Shown here: piece after piece, positions 1 through 5,924 of the stretch | How positions within the stretch are numbered: the first letter of the stretch is position 1 | Layout: the number at the start of each line of letters is the position of its first letter | From: CAUZEO01 sp963578625 | GTDB taxonomy: Bacteria > Verrucomicrobiota > Kiritimatiellia > SLOV01 | Reading direction: 5' to 3' | Assembly (NCBI GenBank): GCA_963578625.1 | Contig: CAUZEO010000142.1 | Location: 1-12,643 of the forward strand | DNA length: 12,643 bases | Notes under the pieces: model-generated | Databases searched by the model: none | What the model saw: the letters and a program-made list of their open reading frames with translations, nothing else | What the model was told of the DNA's origin: nothing | Translations under genes and position numbers: made by a program

Positions 1-918
1 TCGGGTGACACCCTGTGCGTGGAGAACCATCCCGTCGTTCTGGAGAGCATCATGTTTCCCGAACCTGTCATCTCCATGGCCATCGAGCCCAGGACCCAGG
101 CCGACCGCGACAAACTCACCCAGGCGCTCGCCGCCCTTGCCGAAGAAGATCCCACCTTTCAAGTTTCCACCAACGAAGAATCCGGCCAGACCATTATCAG
201 TGGCATGGGGGAGCTACATCTCGAAATCCTCAAGGACCGGATGTTTCGTGAATTTAATGTGCAGGCGAATGCCGGCAAGCCGACGGTTGCCTACCGCGAA
301 TCCATCGCCGGAAATGGCGCGGGCGAGTCAACCTTTGACCGCGAAATCGGCGGCGCTACCCAGTTCGCCCGAATTGCCGTTTCCGTGGTCCCGCGCATGC
401 GCGAAGAAGGGCACCTCGTTCAATGGAAGACCTCCCGGGACCAGGTGCCGGATGAATTTCACGGCGCAGTGGAACAAGGCGTTCAGGATGCGTTGATCAC
501 GGGGGTCCTCGGAAGCTATCCCATGGTTGACATAGGAGTCACGGTGACGGGCGGCGATTTTCGGCCGGAGGAATCCACCGAGATTGCGTTCCGGTCCGCC
601 ACGGTGATGGCAATGCGTGCGGCCCTGCAGAATGCGAACCCGGTGCTGCTGGAGCCGGTCATGCGGCTTGAGATTCTCACGCCGGAAGAATACATGGGCG
701 ACATCCTCGGCGACACCAACAGCCGGCGGGGGAAAATTCTGGATATACAGGCGAACGGGGGCGAGCAGATCATCCATGCGGAAGTCCCCCTGGAGCGGCT
801 ATTCGGGTATGCAACCGACGTTCGCTCTTTGAGCAAAGGCCGGGCGGTGTATTCGATGGAGCCGCACCTGTTCGAGATCGTACCCCCGGCACAGCAAGAC
901 AAGATTTTACACAGATAG
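1..918 (+). CDS. fusA: Elongation factor G, C-terminal part (5' end outside window)
   Basis: EF-G is the GTPase that drives tRNA-mRNA translocation and, with RRF, ribosome recycling. The reading frame is open from base 1 and encodes 305 residues before the TAG stop, so the GTG at 19 is internal. The fragment opens with SGDTLC at the end of domain II. Domain III follows with FPEPVIS and GMGELHLEILKDRM, then domain IV, then domain V with TPEEYMGDILGD, RRGKI and LFGYATDVRSLSKGR. The GTPase domain lies upstream of the window. Domain IV is unusual: the tip motif normally close to GGRGQYGHV reads GGATQFARI (349-375), and the position matching E. coli His583 is Arg (562-564). Its place directly before rpsJ is the canonical fusA locus, although tuf, which often lies between them, is absent. 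An EF-G paralogue, for example of the spdEFG type known from spirochaetes, planctomycetes and deltaproteobacteria, is possible. Confidence 0.95.
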   Translation, partial: SGDTLCVENHPVVLESIMFPEPVISMAIEPRTQADRDKLTQALAALAEEDPTFQVSTNEESGQTIISGMGELHLEILKDRMFREFNVQANAGKPTVAYRESIAGNGAGESTFDREIGGATQFARIAVSVVPRMREEGHLVQWKTSRDQVPDEFHGAVEQGVQDALITGVLGSYPMVDIGVTVTGGDFRPEESTEIAFRSATVMAMRAALQNANPVLLEPVMRLEILTPEEYMGDILGDTNSRRGKILDIQANGGEQIIHAEVPLERLFGYATDVRSLSKGRAVYSMEPHLFEIVPPAQQDKILHR

Positions 919-936
919 AGAGAAAACGAGGAATTC

Positions 937-1245
937 ATGAAGGAACAACGAATCAGAATACGACTAAAGGCCTTCGATCACCGGGTATTGGATCAGTCCG
1001 CAGGTGACATCGTCGAAACCGCGAAGCGCACGGGCGCGCGGGTCGCCGGACCGATTCCGCTACCAACGCGGATTGAGCGGATCACCGTCAACCGGGGACC
1101 GCACGTAGACAAAAAGTCGATGGAGCAATTCGAGATCCGCACGCACAAACGACTGCTCGACATTATTGAACCGACAGCGAAGACCGTGGACGAATTAAAG
1201 AAACTCAACCTACCCGCCGGGGTGGATATCACCATCAAGATCTGA
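937..1245 (+). CDS. rpsJ: Small ribosomal subunit protein S10
   Basis: S10 is a 30S head protein and also the NusE partner of NusB in antitermination complexes. The 102-residue product matches the usual length. It carries the family signatures IRIRLKAFDH at the N-terminus, IVETAKRTGA near residues 26-35, GPIPLPTRIER, and EIRTHKRLLDIIEPT near residues 66-80. The ATG at 937 has a GAGGA Shine-Dalgarno sequence at 928-932. The gene lies 18 bases after fusA and 7 before rplC, so it is surely co-transcribed with both. The gap before it is too short to hold an S10 leader of the E. coli kind, so any L4-type attenuation must act elsewhere. Confidence 0.98.
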   Translation: MKEQRIRIRLKAFDHRVLDQSAGDIVETAKRTGARVAGPIPLPTRIERITVNRGPHVDKKSMEQFEIRTHKRLLDIIEPTAKTVDELKKLNLPAGVDITIKI

Positions 1246-1252
1246 GGAATCG

Positions 1253-1894
1253 ATGAACGCATTGATTGGAACCAAGATAGGAATGACCCAGTTCTTCGAC
1301 GACCAGGGGCGCATGATCCCGGTTACCGTGCTCGAAGTGGGACCGTGCCCCGTTGTGCAGAGAAAAACGGCCGCCACCGACGGATACGACGCGGTGCAGC
1401 TCGGGTATTCGGATCAGAAAACGAGCCGCATGACCAAGCCGCTCCTGGGCCACTTCAAACGAAGTGGGGCCGGCCCGAAGCGTCACCTCAAGGAAGTTCG
1501 GGTCGATGCAGGTTCGGAGGCAAAGGAAGGCGAGATCGTGGATGTCGGTCTTTTCAGTGAAGTGGAGTTCGTGGACGTCATCGGCGTGAGCAAGGGCCGG
1601 GGCTTTCAAGGTGTTGTTCGGCGCCACGGAATGGGTGGCGGCAGGGCAAGCCACGGCGGGCACAATCTTCGTGGTGGGGGATCGATTGGGATGTGCGAAT
1701 ATCCCGGGCGTGTTTTTAAGGGAATGAAAATGCCGGGCCAGATGGGCAACAAGCGCACCACGGTTCAAAATTTAAAAGTCATTGCCGTGCGAGGCGATGA
1801 TAATGCCTTGTTGGTACGAGGCGCCGTGCCGGGACCCAACGGAGGCTTGGTTCTAATTCGGAAGTCACTCAAGAGACGAGGTTCAAAATCGTGA
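1253..1894 (+). CDS. rplC: Large ribosomal subunit protein L3
   Basis: L3 is an early 50S assembly protein whose long extension reaches towards the peptidyl transferase centre. The 213 residues begin with the family motif LIGTKIGMTQFF, continue with VDVIGVSKGRGFQG near 107-120, and include the conserved GRVFKGMKMPGQMGNKRTTVQN region near 152-173. By alignment from memory, the residue equivalent to E. coli Gln150, which PrmB methylates, is Glu149 here (GSIGMCEYPG), so that modification is probably absent. The ATG at 1253 follows a GAGGA sequence that overlaps the rpsJ stop codon. The gene's stop codon overlaps the GTG start of rplD in a GTGA, indicating translational coupling. Confidence 0.98.
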   Translation: MNALIGTKIGMTQFFDDQGRMIPVTVLEVGPCPVVQRKTAATDGYDAVQLGYSDQKTSRMTKPLLGHFKRSGAGPKRHLKEVRVDAGSEAKEGEIVDVGLFSEVEFVDVIGVSKGRGFQGVVRRHGMGGGRASHGGHNLRGGGSIGMCEYPGRVFKGMKMPGQMGNKRTTVQNLKVIAVRGDDNALLVRGAVPGPNGGLVLIRKSLKRRGSKS

Positions 1895-2535
1895 GCGAAC
1901 TCCCCTTTTATACTGCGGCCGGCGAGAGAAGCGGCGAAGTCCCGGTGCCCGAAGGGCTTCTGGTGCAGGGCCGAAACCGTCAGACACTGCAATATGCGGT
2001 CGTGGCGTATCTTGCCAATCAGCGCGCCGGAACCGCGTCAACCAAGAGCAAGTCCGAGGTTGCGGGAAGCGGGGCCAAGCCACATAAGCAAAAAGGAACC
2101 GGACGCGCCCGTGCGGGGTACCGTGCGTCTCCGATATGGCGGGGTGGGGCGGTCGCCTTTGGCCCGAGACCGCGCAGTTTTCATAAGAAACTGACGCGGA
2201 AAGCGAATCGGCTGGCCGTCCGCCAGGCGTTTACCGATGCGACGATCTCGGGGACGATTCGCGTGTTGGAGTCCTGCACGGTTGACGAGCCGAAGACGAA
2301 AGGTTTTATCAAGATTCTGAAGGCGCTGGAGATCAGCGGGCACGTCCTGGTCGTGGTCGAGAATATGGATCGTAACCTGGCGCTGGCGTCGCGCAATATC
2401 AGCGGCGTGGAAGTGGTGACGGGCGCGAACGTGAATGCCTATCAACTCGCGCGGTATCCCCAGGTCATCGTGACGAAAGCCGCTTTGGGTCAGGTAGCCA
2501 GCCGTCTATGCGGCACATCGGAGGCATCGGAATGA
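1891..2535 (+). CDS. rplD: Large ribosomal subunit protein L4
   Basis: L4 binds 23S rRNA domain I, lines the exit tunnel with an extended loop, and represses its own operon in E. coli. The 214-residue product contains the diagnostic loop with GSGAKPHKQKGTGRARAG and SPIWRGGAVAFGPRPRSF (roughly residues 52-92), followed by KLTRKANRLAVRQAF. The C-terminal half has the expected fold pattern (VLVVVENMDRNLALASRNI, VNAYQLARY). Translation starts at GTG 1891, inside the GTGA overlap with rplC; there is no better downstream start. The stop codon overlaps the rplW ATG. Whether this L4 regulates the operon cannot be judged, because the operon leader lies outside the window. Confidence 0.98.
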   Translation: MSELPFYTAAGERSGEVPVPEGLLVQGRNRQTLQYAVVAYLANQRAGTASTKSKSEVAGSGAKPHKQKGTGRARAGYRASPIWRGGAVAFGPRPRSFHKKLTRKANRLAVRQAFTDATISGTIRVLESCTVDEPKTKGFIKILKALEISGHVLVVVENMDRNLALASRNISGVEVVTGANVNAYQLARYPQVIVTKAALGQVASRLCGTSEASE

Positions 2536-2816
2536 GGGAGCCGCAGCAAATAATTCATGGAGCCGTCATCACCGAAAAAGGCACGAGGCAGACCGAGTTG
2601 CATAACCAGTATCTCTTTAAGGTAGACCGTCACGCGAACAAGATCGAAATCAAGTATGCGGTCGAATCGTTATTTAAAGTCACTGTGACCGAAGTAAATA
2701 CCATGAATCGGCCCGGCAAGAAGCGCCGGGAGCGGACCATGCGGTTCGGGCGGACGGCGGGCTGGAAAAAAGCCGTTGTGACGGTCAAAGAAGGCGAAAC
2801 GATCGAACTTTTGTAG
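2532..2816 (+). CDS. rplW: Large ribosomal subunit protein L23
   Basis: L23 sits at the tunnel exit and is the docking site for trigger factor and SRP. The 94-residue product has the family pattern: IIHGAVITEKGT at the N-terminus, YLFKVDRHANKIEIKYAVESLFKVTVTEVNT in the middle, and the RPGKKRRERTMRFGRTAGWKKAVVTVKEG block at the end. I place the start at ATG 2532, which overlaps the rplD stop as ATGA and has GAGG at 2521-2524 upstream. An in-frame ATG at 2508 would add eight residues unlike the family and lengthen the overlap with rplD, so it is less likely. Confidence 0.96.
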   Translation: MREPQQIIHGAVITEKGTRQTELHNQYLFKVDRHANKIEIKYAVESLFKVTVTEVNTMNRPGKKRRERTMRFGRTAGWKKAVVTVKEGETIELL

Positions 2817-2828
2817 GAAACATAAACC

Positions 2829-3656
2829 ATGGCACTTCGAAAATATAAACCGACCACGCCGAGCCGTCGTTTCATGACGCTGAGTGCGTTCGACGAGGTA
2901 ACGCGTACCCACCCGGAGAAATCGCTCACCCGGCCGCAGAAATCGAATGCGGGCCGTAACAACAAGGGCCGGATCACAGTACGGCACCGGGGAGGCGGGC
3001 ATAAGCACCTCTACCGCGTCATCGATTTCAAGAGGGACAAGGCGGGAATTCCCGCCCGGGTTGCGGAGATCGAATACGATCCGAATCGGTCGGCGCGCAT
3101 CGCACTGCTCCACTATGCGGATGGAGAGAAGCGCTACATTCTGGCGCCGTTGGGTCTCACCAAGGGCAGCACCGTGATGTCGGGACCGAATGCCGAGCCG
3201 GAACCGGGCAACGCGATGCCCATGGAGAACATTCCTTCCGGGCTGCCGGTGCACAATATCGAGATGACGCCTGGTCATGGGGGTCAACTGGTTCGAAGTG
3301 CGGGATTGTCTGCGCAGATCATGTCGCGGGAAGGCAAATATGCGCAAGTGAAGCTTCCTTCCGGCGAGGTGCGGTTGATCCAGGTGAAGTGTTACGCCAC
3401 CATCGGGCAGGTCGGGAATGTGGAGCACGGGAAAATTTCATCAGGGAAGGCAGGGCGGGGTCGCTGGTTGGGTCGACGCCCGACGGTCCGAGGTGTTGCG
3501 ATGAACCCGGTGGATCACCCGATGGGCGGCGGCGAAGGCCGGTCGTCCGGCGGTGGGCATCCGGTGTCCCCATGGGGGCAACTCGCCAAGGGAAAACGGA
3601 CGCGAAAAAAGCGAAAATCGTCCAGCAAACTCATTCTACAGCGCAGGAAGAAATAG
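2829..3656 (+). CDS. rplB: Large ribosomal subunit protein L2
   Basis: L2 is a highly conserved 50S protein required for subunit joining and peptidyl transferase activity. The 275 residues contain the N-terminal RGGGHKHLYRVIDF motif (54-67) and the C-terminal signature MNPVDHPMGGGEGR near 225-238, with the conserved catalysis-associated histidine (E. coli His229) at residue 230. The length is typical and the very basic tail (GKRTRKKRKSSSKLILQRRKK region) is expected. The ATG at 2829 lies 12 bases after rplW and is preceded by TAGGA. Only three bases separate its stop from rpsS. Confidence 0.98.
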   Translation: MALRKYKPTTPSRRFMTLSAFDEVTRTHPEKSLTRPQKSNAGRNNKGRITVRHRGGGHKHLYRVIDFKRDKAGIPARVAEIEYDPNRSARIALLHYADGEKRYILAPLGLTKGSTVMSGPNAEPEPGNAMPMENIPSGLPVHNIEMTPGHGGQLVRSAGLSAQIMSREGKYAQVKLPSGEVRLIQVKCYATIGQVGNVEHGKISSGKAGRGRWLGRRPTVRGVAMNPVDHPMGGGEGRSSGGGHPVSPWGQLAKGKRTRKKRKSSSKLILQRRKK

Positions 3657-3659
3657 ATT

Positions 3660-3944
3660 ATGGCTCGATCCATCAAAAAAGGCCCGTATGTCGATCCAAA
3701 GCTGATGAAAAAGGTGGTCTTCATGGAAGAGACGGGGAAGAAAAACGTTATCAAAACGTGGTCCCGGCGCTCCATGATTACGCCGGATTTTGTCGGATAC
3801 ACATTTGCAGTTCACAATGGGAAGGCTTTCGTGTCGGTCTTCGTAACTGAAAATATGGTGGGGCACCGTCTTGGTGAGTTCTCGCCGACCCGCGGGTTTC
3901 GGCGGCACGGTGTGGCAACTGACAAGACGGTTTCGTTGAAGTAA
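3660..3944 (+). CDS. rpsS: Small ribosomal subunit protein S19
   Basis: S19 is a 30S head protein that, with S13, contacts the A-site finger. The 94-residue product begins ARSIKKGPYVD after the initiator and carries the family core KTWSRRSMITPDFVGYTFAVHNG near residues 38-60 and VTENMVGHRLGEFSPTRGFRRHG near 62-85. An AGGAA-type Shine-Dalgarno sequence lies in the rplB 3' end. In most bacteria rplV follows almost at once. Here the next gene is an unrelated membrane-protein gene 26 bases downstream, and rplV follows that. Confidence 0.98.
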   Translation: MARSIKKGPYVDPKLMKKVVFMEETGKKNVIKTWSRRSMITPDFVGYTFAVHNGKAFVSVFVTENMVGHRLGEFSPTRGFRRHGVATDKTVSLK

Positions 3945-3970
3945 TCCCCGGGTCCCGGGCGGGAACGGAA

Positions 3971-4852
3971 ATGGACGAATCTTCCACGCGGTCATCGTCG
4001 GAAGCGAGGGTGGTGTTTTTTGCCATCCTGGTGCTGGTGTTTGGAGTCAGCGGATTGTTCTACTGGCAGATTCAGATGGGAACGGCGGAGGTTGTATCAG
4101 TGGTGGCGCCGGAAACGGCCCCCGCGTTCGACGCCTCGGAAGTGCTGGGTCCGGTCGTCAAGCGGATCTCGGATGGCGACGGGGCGCGGGCGAAAATGAA
4201 GATGGAGATCGAGTCGCTGCGCGCGCAGATGGAGAAGGCGCAGAAGGATGCGATGGATTCCCAATCGCGTTCTCGGAAAGTACTGGATGATTTTGAATCG
4301 AACCTGGCAGGGTCAGGAACTGGATTAAAGAGCGAAGTGGAAAGCCTGGTGCAGGCGAACGCATCAATGCAGGCGCAGATCAAGGAATTGCGCATTCGAA
4401 ATGAATCGCTTGAGATGCAGATTGAAGAATTATACGACGCCGCGGAAGAAACTGTAGAACTCGCCGATGCCCTGGCTGATGACCAGGAATTTGTTACCGG
4501 GGTAGCGATTGATGAGGCGGAATTTGAGATTATGACCGTGCAGGGCGAACCGGAAATCCTGGCGGCGCCGATTGCGCGGGACCCTAACGAAATTGACGGC
4601 AAGGTGATGAGTGGCGTTCGGGTGGTGGATGCGGACGAAAAACTAAACTATGTCGTACTGGATGTGGGCAAAGAGGACGGAGTCCGGCCGCAAATGGTGT
4701 TTAAAGTGTTACATGGTGATCAGGTGACGGCCACCCTGCGGGTTAAGGATGTCAGGTCGGAACTGACCGGTACAGACGTGGAGGAATTGTCTGGTGATGG
4801 GAGTTTCCCGCAGACCGGCGATCGCGTTGTGCTGGGTTCCACGGCAAATTGA
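3971..4852 (+). CDS. Predicted single-pass membrane protein with coiled coil, inserted between rpsS and rplV; function unknown
   Basis: I do not recognise this gene as a named family. The 293-residue product has a short polar N-terminus, one strongly hydrophobic segment at about residues 14-32 (VVFFAILVLVFGVSGLFYW), a linker to about 70, and a heptad-rich, mostly acidic helical region at about 74-167. That region is interrupted at 112-118 (LAGSGTG). A compact C-terminal domain covers about 208-291, with the pattern NYVVLDVGKEDGVRPQMVFKV, then LRVKDV, then TGDRVVLG. This last pattern resembles small beta-barrel domains of the FlgT C-terminal or MreC kind, but that is inference from sequence pattern only. 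No lipobox or signal-peptidase site is evident, so it is probably an N-terminally anchored protein with its bulk outside the cytoplasm. It has only a weak purine-rich ribosome site and gaps of 26 bases on each side, so it should be transcribed with the ribosomal genes. No transposon remnants or flanking repeats are visible. Confidence 0.9.
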   Translation: MDESSTRSSSEARVVFFAILVLVFGVSGLFYWQIQMGTAEVVSVVAPETAPAFDASEVLGPVVKRISDGDGARAKMKMEIESLRAQMEKAQKDAMDSQSRSRKVLDDFESNLAGSGTGLKSEVESLVQANASMQAQIKELRIRNESLEMQIEELYDAAEETVELADALADDQEFVTGVAIDEAEFEIMTVQGEPEILAAPIARDPNEIDGKVMSGVRVVDADEKLNYVVLDVGKEDGVRPQMVFKVLHGDQVTATLRVKDVRSELTGTDVEELSGDGSFPQTGDRVVLGSTAN

Positions 4853-4878
4853 AGACGGTAGAGAGGAATTGCAGGATC

Positions 4879-5226
4879 ATGGAAGTAAGCGCAAAAACGA
4901 AATATGTTCGCATATCGCCTGCGAAGGCGCGCGATTTGGCTACCGCGATTCGGGGCCTGCCCGTGTCCAGGGCCCTGGAAATCACCGAGTTGACCGCGAG
5001 GAAAGCAGCCGGCCTGATTGGGAAGACCCTGAAGTCCGCCATAGCGAATGCGGAAAACAATGAGGGTGTTTCGGTCGATGAGTTGTACGTCTCCCAGGCG
5101 GTGGTGGAAGAGGGGCCGAAGTTCAAGAAGTGGTTGCCCCGGGCCCGCGGAATGGCCAGCCCAATCAGAAAAAGACTAAGTCATATAAAGATTGTGTTGA
5201 CTGATGAGAAGCCGAATGGCAAATAG
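4879..5226 (+). CDS. rplV: Large ribosomal subunit protein L22
   Basis: L22 contacts all 23S domains and its beta-hairpin lines the exit tunnel. The 115-residue product aligns without gaps to E. coli L22 over its length: VRISPAKARDLATAIRG at the N-terminus, KSAIANAENNEG near 52-63, and the hairpin at about 80-102. Hairpin residues Gly91 and Ala93 are kept, but E. coli Arg92 is Met, Arg95 is Pro and Thr100 is Leu. I choose ATG 4879, which gives the family N-terminus and has AGAGGA at 4862-4867 and AGGA at 4873-4876. A TTG at 4849 overlapping the upstream stop would add ten non-family residues and is the alternative. Confidence 0.97.
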   Translation: MEVSAKTKYVRISPAKARDLATAIRGLPVSRALEITELTARKAAGLIGKTLKSAIANAENNEGVSVDELYVSQAVVEEGPKFKKWLPRARGMASPIRKRLSHIKIVLTDEKPNGK

Positions 5227-5243
5227 GGGGCTTCCCATTTTTT
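5208..5243 (+). terminator. Possible attenuator or weak intrinsic terminator between rplV and rpsC
   Basis: GAAGCC at 5208-5213 is perfectly complementary to GGCTTC at 5229-5234, giving a six-base-pair stem with a 15-base loop that contains the rplV stop codon. Three bases later comes a run of six T (5238-5243). The layout resembles a rho-independent terminator, but the stem is short and the loop long. A competing GCC-GAAT-GGC hairpin lies at 5211-5220. Since at least twelve essential genes follow, full termination here is impossible; partial attenuation or a pause site is the most that could be meant. Confidence 0.25.
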
Positions 5244-5244
5244 C

Positions 5245-5252
5245 AGAAAGGA
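5245..5252 (+). promoter_or_regulatory. Ribosome binding site that supports the TTG start of rpsC
   Basis: The sequence AGAAAGGA ends six bases before the TTG at 5259. It is the strongest Shine-Dalgarno match near the rpsC start, and the next residues, GQKVNPIGMRV, are the exact family N-terminus. This settles TTG as the initiator; there is no upstream ATG or GTG that would fit. Confidence 0.75.
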
Positions 5253-5258
5253 ATCGAT

Positions 5259-5924
5259 TTGGGCCAGAAAGTTAATCCAATCGGCATGCGCGTGACTGTC
5301 ACAAAGCAGTGGCAGTCAAAGTGGTATGCCGAAAAAAATAGCGAAATTAGCGGTCTTCTTCACGAGGATCTGCAGATTCGCAACATTGTGAAGAACCGAC
5401 TTCGCGACGCCGCGGTGCCGACTATCAACATTGAGCGATACGCAAACCGTGCCCGAGTGACCATTTCCACTGCGCGGCCGGGCATTGTCATTGGCCGGAA
5501 GGGGCAGGATATCGACCGGTTACGTGAAGATCTCACGAAATTGACCGGAAAAGAGATCTATATCGAGATCAAGGAAATCAAGGATCCCGATGTGAATGCC
5601 CAACTGGTTGCCGAGAGCATCGGGCTGCAGTTGACCCGTCGCGTTTCTTTCCGGCGGGCGCTGAAGCGCGCGGTGCAGCTTGCCATGGACATGGGTGCCG
5701 AAGGCATCAAGGTTCAGGCGTCGGGTCGCCTGGGTGGATCGGAGTTGGCGCGCCGCGAAGGATATAAGGAAGGGAAGATTCCTCTGCACACGTTGTCGGC
5801 CAATATTGAGTACGGATTCGCGGAAGCACGGACCACTGCCGGTATCATTGGTGTGAAGGTCTGGATTTGCAAGCCGCCGGAAGAGGAACCCCGAAAGGAG
5901 AAAAGCCATGCCTCTTATGCCTAA
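5259..5924 (+). CDS. rpsC: Small ribosomal subunit protein S3
   Basis: S3 forms part of the mRNA entry channel and its helicase-like basic patch. The 221-residue product starts with GQKVNPIGMRV after the initiator. It has a KH domain with the GRKG loop near residues 72-75 (GIVIGRKGQDIDRL), and the C-terminal signature RRVSFRRALKRAVQLAMDMGAEGIKVQASGRLGGSELAR, which includes the Arg-Arg pair and Lys linked to mRNA unwinding in E. coli. It then ends with PLHTLSANIEYG and GIIGVKVWI. The start codon is TTG. The last 17 bases overlap the start of rplP. Confidence 0.98.
   Translation: MGQKVNPIGMRVTVTKQWQSKWYAEKNSEISGLLHEDLQIRNIVKNRLRDAAVPTINIERYANRARVTISTARPGIVIGRKGQDIDRLREDLTKLTGKEIYIEIKEIKDPDVNAQLVAESIGLQLTRRVSFRRALKRAVQLAMDMGAEGIKVQASGRLGGSELARREGYKEGKIPLHTLSANIEYGFAEARTTAGIIGVKVWICKPPEEEPRKEKSHASYA
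5894..5900 (+). promoter_or_regulatory. Ribosome binding site of rplP inside rpsC
   Basis: AAAGGAG lies within the rpsC coding region, seven bases before ATG 5908. It selects this ATG over the one at 5917 and shows that the 17-base overlap between rpsC and rplP is real. Confidence 0.7.

Noticed and set aside
2670..3428. 252-codon minus-strand open frame opposite rplW and rplB
   Set aside because: It lies antisense to an unmistakable L2 gene and shows no recognisable domain; GC-rich coding DNA commonly produces such shadows.
4072..4602. Long minus-strand open frame opposite the inserted gene
   Set aside because: Its translation is low-complexity Ser/Ala/Ile, typical of the antisense of a coiled-coil gene, and it has no ribosome site. 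The plus-strand frame has a clear domain layout and fits the operon.
4849..4878. TTG start for rplV overlapping the stop of the inserted gene
   Set aside because: It would give ten extra residues with no match to L22, whereas ATG 4879 gives the family N-terminus and has purine-rich ribosome sites.
5331..5338. Run of seven A in rpsC as a possible frameshift site
   Set aside because: The S3 frame runs through it without a break, and no alternative frame product or stimulatory structure is evident.
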